A DNA stretch of 59,316 bases from a virus: IMG/VR virus record IMGVR_UViG_3300047312_000527, positions 1-59,316 of that record; one strand, written 5' to 3'. A program made the translations under genes and the position numbers. Below are positions 56,038-59,316 of this stretch, one piece after another (the stretch's first letter is position 1; every line of letters starts with the position of its first letter). The notes under the pieces were generated by a model. It ran no database searches. It was not told the DNA's origin and worked only from the letters and a program-made list of their open reading frames with translations.

Positions 56038-57323
56038 ACAGCTTTTTGTTTAACTAAATCTAATTCAACCCCATTAACTCCAGCTAAGGCTCTCCAGGTT
56101 TCTTCCATGGACAACTCTCTACTAACCTTAATGTCTTCGGATTCGGATAAAGATTTATCGTCCTTAATAGAAAAAACAATATCGCCATTACTACTAAATT
56201 TTTTATCAATCTTCGAAGCATATTCAGTTGAACGCTTAGCCCCAAATATATTCATCTGATATTCATAACTAACCACAACGTTAGTTTGTGGAGGAACAAT
56301 ATTCCAATCTAAATGTATTGTGCTATTATCAATGTCAGCATTGCCGCGCAAAATATAAAACTCATCCTGATCGCGCGAGGGGGCCAATATTAGGGCGTTG
56401 CTATCGTTAACGGTAAACAAGCAAATAACATCATCATCTACGTAAACAGAACCTTTAATCGACGACGGATTAATGTTTTTATACCCTAGCCGATATGTGG
56501 TATGCTTGCCATTAAAGCCAATATGAGAAACCGACTCATTGATAGACTTACGCACTTCTTCGCACCACTTTTCGCTCTTACCAACTCCAGACTTATGTCT
56601 AGCTAAACTTTCTTCGGTAATCGCTTGAAAATTAGCCGCATCTACGACAATCGTATTACCGCAATCATCTATGGTTGTATAAAGTATTCTTGTGTCATCT
56701 GATGCCTCGCATAAAATAGGGTATATCTTTTCATTAGTCAATTTGTGTTTCGGATTATAGTTAATCGGAGCACTGGTAAAAATTTCATACCTTAATATGC
56801 CAGACTTATCAAACGGCTCTTTGCCTTCGGCCTGACGCTCACACTTAGGTAAATCTGCATCATTATTTTTAACTGCTATTACTTTTCTATTTTCATCCTT
56901 GGGTGGAGTTTGTTTAATATTCCAAGTTAATTTTAAAATACCGTTTCCAAAAGTGGCTTCTGGATCACCAATTAGATTGTCGGGCAAAACAATATTTCTA
57001 GTAAATGAAGACCTCTTTAGTTCTTTCTGATAAAAAGTAGCCTGACTATACGAAACATCACTTTCCATCTTGCCGGAAATTTGCAGGATTCCAGATGGAA
57101 GAATTTCTACTTGAATATCTTTATGTTGTACCCCTGGTACGGCGGCCTCTACAATATACTTGCCATCATTGGTGGTTATTGTGTCAGCTTTTGGGTAGCT
57201 GCCATCTTTAAGAATGTTTTTATAGTTTCTGCGGCCATCATCAAAAAACTGGCTAAAAAACTGATCAAACTGGCGTTCAATGGGGGTAAAAAACTCATCG
57301 CGACGGGACATTAAATTGTTCAT
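56034..57323 (-). CDS. Hsp20 small heat-shock domain fused to a long unique C-terminal region
   Basis: 429 residues. Residues about 40-150 are an alpha-crystallin domain: 'PKADTITTNDGKYIVEAAVPGV', 'IQVEILPSGILQISGKME', 'FTRNIVLPDNLIGDPEATFGNGILKLTW'. Normal Hsp20 proteins end near 150-160, but here about 270 more residues follow, strand-rich ('HIGFNGKHTTYRLGYKNIN', 'STIHLDWNIVPPQTNVVVSYEY'), including a second segment that looks like another beta-sandwich. GGAAGAAAC precedes the ATG. It may be a chaperone or a virion-associated protein. Confidence 0.85.
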   Translation of the reverse strand: MNNLMSRRDEFFTPIERQFDQFFSQFFDDGRRNYKNILKDGSYPKADTITTNDGKYIVEAAVPGVQHKDIQVEILPSGILQISGKMESDVSYSQATFYQKELKRSSFTRNIVLPDNLIGDPEATFGNGILKLTWNIKQTPPKDENRKVIAVKNNDADLPKCERQAEGKEPFDKSGILRYEIFTSAPINYNPKHKLTNEKIYPILCEASDDTRILYTTIDDCGNTIVVDAANFQAITEESLARHKSGVGKSEKWCEEVRKSINESVSHIGFNGKHTTYRLGYKNINPSSIKGSVYVDDDVICLFTVNDSNALILAPSRDQDEFYILRGNADIDNSTIHLDWNIVPPQTNVVVSYEYQMNIFGAKRSTEYASKIDKKFSSNGDIVFSIKDDKSLSESEDIKVSRELSMEETWRALAGVNGVELDLVKQKAV

Positions 57324-57437
57324 TTTGTTTCTTCCTAATTATTAAAAGACCTATTAAGTATCTTTGCGAGCAAACTCTACAAGATGAATGCCCTATAGTC
57401 TATTATATGAATGAAAAGTTATTTTTTACAATAATTT

Positions 57438-58151
57438 TTACCTACAATGCAAAAACATATTGTGTTTTAGCTCAAAATTATGCTCACATTTTTGTCCATT
57501 TAGATAAACTTCATATCCGTTAGAATACAAAATGTCTAACAGCTCCTGCGGATCAAAGCCGTGATACTCCATACTGACCTTTTCAAAAAGATGTGTTTCA
57601 ATTTCCAGCTTCGGCTTCTTCTTAAGCATCTCTTTAGCTCCACGCAATACGGCTATTTCATATCCCTCAACGTCAATTTTAATAACATCTGGTGCAATCC
57701 CCAAATCATCTAAAGCTATAGTTTCTACTTCGGTTCCACGGCTATCAACCATTTCTTCAGATATAAACTTCTTCATCCCGCTTTTTTCATCTGCTATATT
57801 ACTGTATATCTGATAATCTATAACGTCATTTAGCTGAAAATTACGCTTTATAATAGGAATATTGCTTGGATTAGCTTCAATAACTATAATTTTAGACTTA
57901 GACCGCATTACCATGCTTAGGGCAACGCTTCCTATGTTGGCGCCTACATCTATAACAACATCGCCAGGAGAAATCAAATCTCTTAAAAAAAGGTTTCTTT
58001 TATTCTGAACTTCAACAGCATCATCCCAAGAACATTTTAAATCATCGCAAATAGTTTTTAGACCATACCAGTTTTCATCACGATCATTGGATATGCAAAG
58101 CTTAAACCAATTATCCCAAACTTTATGATGCTCAATATACGGGTATACCAT
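57438..58151 (-). CDS. FkbM-family methyltransferase
   Basis: 237 residues. 'GDVVIDVGANIGSVALSMVMRSKSKIIVIEANPSNI' (motif I and the acidic ligand), 'VIKIDVEGYEIAVLRGAKEML' and 'KPKLEIETH' are diagnostic of the FkbM family, which O-methylates sugars and polyketides. It fits the surrounding glycan genes. Confidence 0.9.
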   Translation of the reverse strand: MVYPYIEHHKVWDNWFKLCISNDRDENWYGLKTICDDLKCSWDDAVEVQNKRNLFLRDLISPGDVVIDVGANIGSVALSMVMRSKSKIIVIEANPSNIPIIKRNFQLNDVIDYQIYSNIADEKSGMKKFISEEMVDSRGTEVETIALDDLGIAPDVIKIDVEGYEIAVLRGAKEMLKKKPKLEIETHLFEKVSMEYHGFDPQELLDILYSNGYEVYLNGQKCEHNFELKHNMFLHCR

Positions 58152-58188
58152 ATGTTATTTACTATCAAGAACTAATCTAAATATAGCA

Positions 58189-58788
58189 ATGGTAGCCGAA
58201 ATACAAAAATTAATAGAATCCTGTGCCAAAACAGAAGATGATATTCTTTCTTTGGTTAAAAATCCAATAGACGATGGCGTGGACTGGCTTGGAAAGGGAA
58301 CTTACATAGCATACTATGCCATAGGGCAATATTTAAGACCAAAAAGCATAGTAGAAATAGGGGTAAGATATGGATATTCCCTAGAATCAATGAGGCGAGG
58401 AAGTGGTGAAACCAAACACATTTTCTGCTTTGACAACGAGCAAGATTGCCTAGGATCTGGCGAATACGTATTCAATAAATTAAAAGACGTAGAACTTGAG
58501 ACTTTAGATGTAATCAACGCAAACACACAAGCGATCAATTCATTAAACATCAATATGAAAATAGACTTAGGGCATATTGACGGATGTCATACCTTTGACG
58601 GAGTCTATCACGATTGCATACTTGTTTCAAAGGTTATGAAAAGAAACGGGGTTATCTTAGTAGATGATGTTCTACATGGCAAAGATAGCGATGAAGTGAG
58701 ATGGGGCGTAGATAAATTTTGCTGGGAGCGCGATATTAAACCAATGGTAATTGAGTGCCATAGAGGGCTATACGTAATTCAACTTTAG
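58189..58788 (+). CDS. SAM-dependent methyltransferase (class I, CmcI-like)
   Basis: 199 residues. 'PKSIVEIGVRYGYSLESMRRG' is motif I; 'HIFCFDNEQDCLGSGE' the acidic-ligand strand; 'KIDLGHIDGCHTFDGVYHDCILV' and 'GVILVDDVLH' match the class of methyltransferases that includes CmcI and many sugar enzymes. It is convergent with the GT9-like gene, overlapping by 4 bases. Confidence 0.8.
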   Translation: MVAEIQKLIESCAKTEDDILSLVKNPIDDGVDWLGKGTYIAYYAIGQYLRPKSIVEIGVRYGYSLESMRRGSGETKHIFCFDNEQDCLGSGEYVFNKLKDVELETLDVINANTQAINSLNINMKIDLGHIDGCHTFDGVYHDCILVSKVMKRNGVILVDDVLHGKDSDEVRWGVDKFCWERDIKPMVIECHRGLYVIQL

Positions 58789-59316
58789 CCAAAATTAGCA
58801 GGATACCCTTCACGAATAAACCAAGTCAAAGCTTCACTTACAGTTGGCCTTACCATAGTTTTAAAATTGTCATAAGCCATATCCATGGGATCAGCAATAT
58901 TATCTTGCATGCTTTTAAGAATTCTAGGTAGTAAAAAAATCGTTGGGACGTTAAGATTGTTCGCCAGAAGACCTACCCCACCCGGAAATTGAAATGAAAA
59001 CTTACACCTTTTAAGACACGCTAGGGTAATGCCTAAGTGTTTTCCTACTACCATTTCTGTCTTGCAGCCTCTAGACTTCATAATTTCATATACATCCTTA
59101 GTGCGGTCGTAATCCCAAGATGCTCCTGAAAATAAAAATGAATAATTCCTACACTCTGGTATATTATGCACACCGGTTAAAAACTCAACCCACTCATCGG
59201 TATTCCAAATGTTCCATCCTGGTCTTACCTGTCGATCTTTTTCTTTATTAGAAACAAAGCAAAAAAAGGTATTCGGACCTAATCTTTGCATTATGCTATC
59301 TGCTTCATGATAATGT
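58785..59316 (-). CDS. GT9-like glycosyltransferase, 5' end cut by the window
   Basis: At least 168 residues from an internal Met at 59291, but the frame stays open to the window edge, so the gene probably starts outside. 'NTFFCFVSNKEKDRQVRPGWNIWNTDEWVEFL' aligns with 'FVSGTNRSRTDLWNTDQWHKLV' of the GT9-like gene at 39714, and 'FSFQFPGGVGLLANNLNVPTIFLL' with its C-terminal half. Only the nucleotide-sugar half is visible. Confidence 0.7.
   Translation of the reverse strand, partial: HYHEADSIMQRLGPNTFFCFVSNKEKDRQVRPGWNIWNTDEWVEFLTGVHNIPECRNYSFLFSGASWDYDRTKDVYEIMKSRGCKTEMVVGKHLGITLACLKRCKFSFQFPGGVGLLANNLNVPTIFLLPRILKSMQDNIADPMDMAYDNFKTMVRPTVSEALTWFIREGYPANFG

Noticed and set aside
1-59316. Bacterial chromosome rather than phage
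   Set aside because: gp32-type binding protein, UvsX-like recombinase, gene density with many overlaps and unknown small genes, and lack of ribosomal or core metabolic genes all favour a phage. The prkA trio alone would not decide this.
1-59316. tRNA genes or CRISPR arrays
   Set aside because: No T-loop-like GGTTCGA-N-TC sequences in gaps between genes and no regularly spaced repeats were seen; the only tandem repeat is within the acidic protein gene.

Overview
The window looks like part of the genome of a large tailed phage, most likely a myovirus of the T4 superfamily or a jumbo relative. Three things seen in the sequence point there: a T4 gp32-type single-stranded DNA-binding protein with the H-C-C-C zinc site, a RecA/UvsX-like recombinase with a non-canonical P-loop, and many short, tightly packed genes whose stops and starts overlap (ATGA, TAATG). 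Six proteins also start with a short peptide resembling the T4 capsid-targeting sequence. The DNA is AT-rich except for a richer block around 20.1-25.2 kb. I found no rRNA, tRNA, CRISPR array or insertion sequence. The host is unknown. The heptose and glycan genes suggest a Gram-negative or otherwise glycan-coated host, by inference only. No gene-free stretch exceeds 300 bases.

Layout. 0-6.5 kb: small genes on the minus strand, then a plus-strand run starting with the C-terminal half of a split DNA polymerase III alpha subunit, a DUF1360 membrane protein, two secondary or structural-looking proteins and a putative internal virion protein, closed by a terminator. 6.5-18.2 kb (minus): a RelA/SpoT-like protein and a small basic protein, both with capsid-targeting-like N-termini; an array of two alternating unknown paralogue families; small secreted or lipoprotein genes; a zinc-ribbon protein; the PHP/N-terminal half of DNA polymerase III alpha; a ClpP-like protease; a PspC peptide; a class I glutamine-amidotransferase-like hydrolase. 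18.2-25.4 kb (plus): small genes leading into a complete prkA-yeaH-spoVR operon, higher in GC than its surroundings. 25.4-29.1 kb: glycosyltransferase, bifunctional HldE, and an L-lysine 6-transaminase-like enzyme.

29-39 kb: a trypsin-like secreted protease, anchored thioredoxin, HAD phosphatase, subtilase, an McsA homologue, a possible virion protein, and a phiEco32-type amidoligase with its partner and an alpha/beta hydrolase. 39.7-45.6 kb (minus): a glycan operon (GT9-like, epimerase, methyltransferase, GT9-like) and a Hel308-like helicase. 46.4-52 kb: a second amidoligase, dCMP deaminase, recombinase, gp32. 52-59.3 kb: VOC protein, DnaJ protein and a relative sharing its C-terminal domain, a GNAT protein, an Hsp20 fusion, and another group of methyltransferases and glycosyltransferases cut by the window end.

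Reading across regions, the window combines (i) replication and recombination (split Pol III, helicase, recombinase, gp32, deaminase), (ii) proteostasis and stress control (ClpP-like, McsA, DnaJ, Hsp20, PrkA/YeaH/SpoVR, PspC, RelA/SpoT-like), (iii) surface-sugar synthesis around ADP-heptose, and (iv) peptide-tagging or amide-ligation enzymes. The strongest candidates for undescribed biology are the proposed set of capsid-packaged effectors sharing a T4-like targeting peptide, the split polymerase whose two halves appear to overlap, and the phage-borne prkA-yeaH-spoVR and McsA genes.
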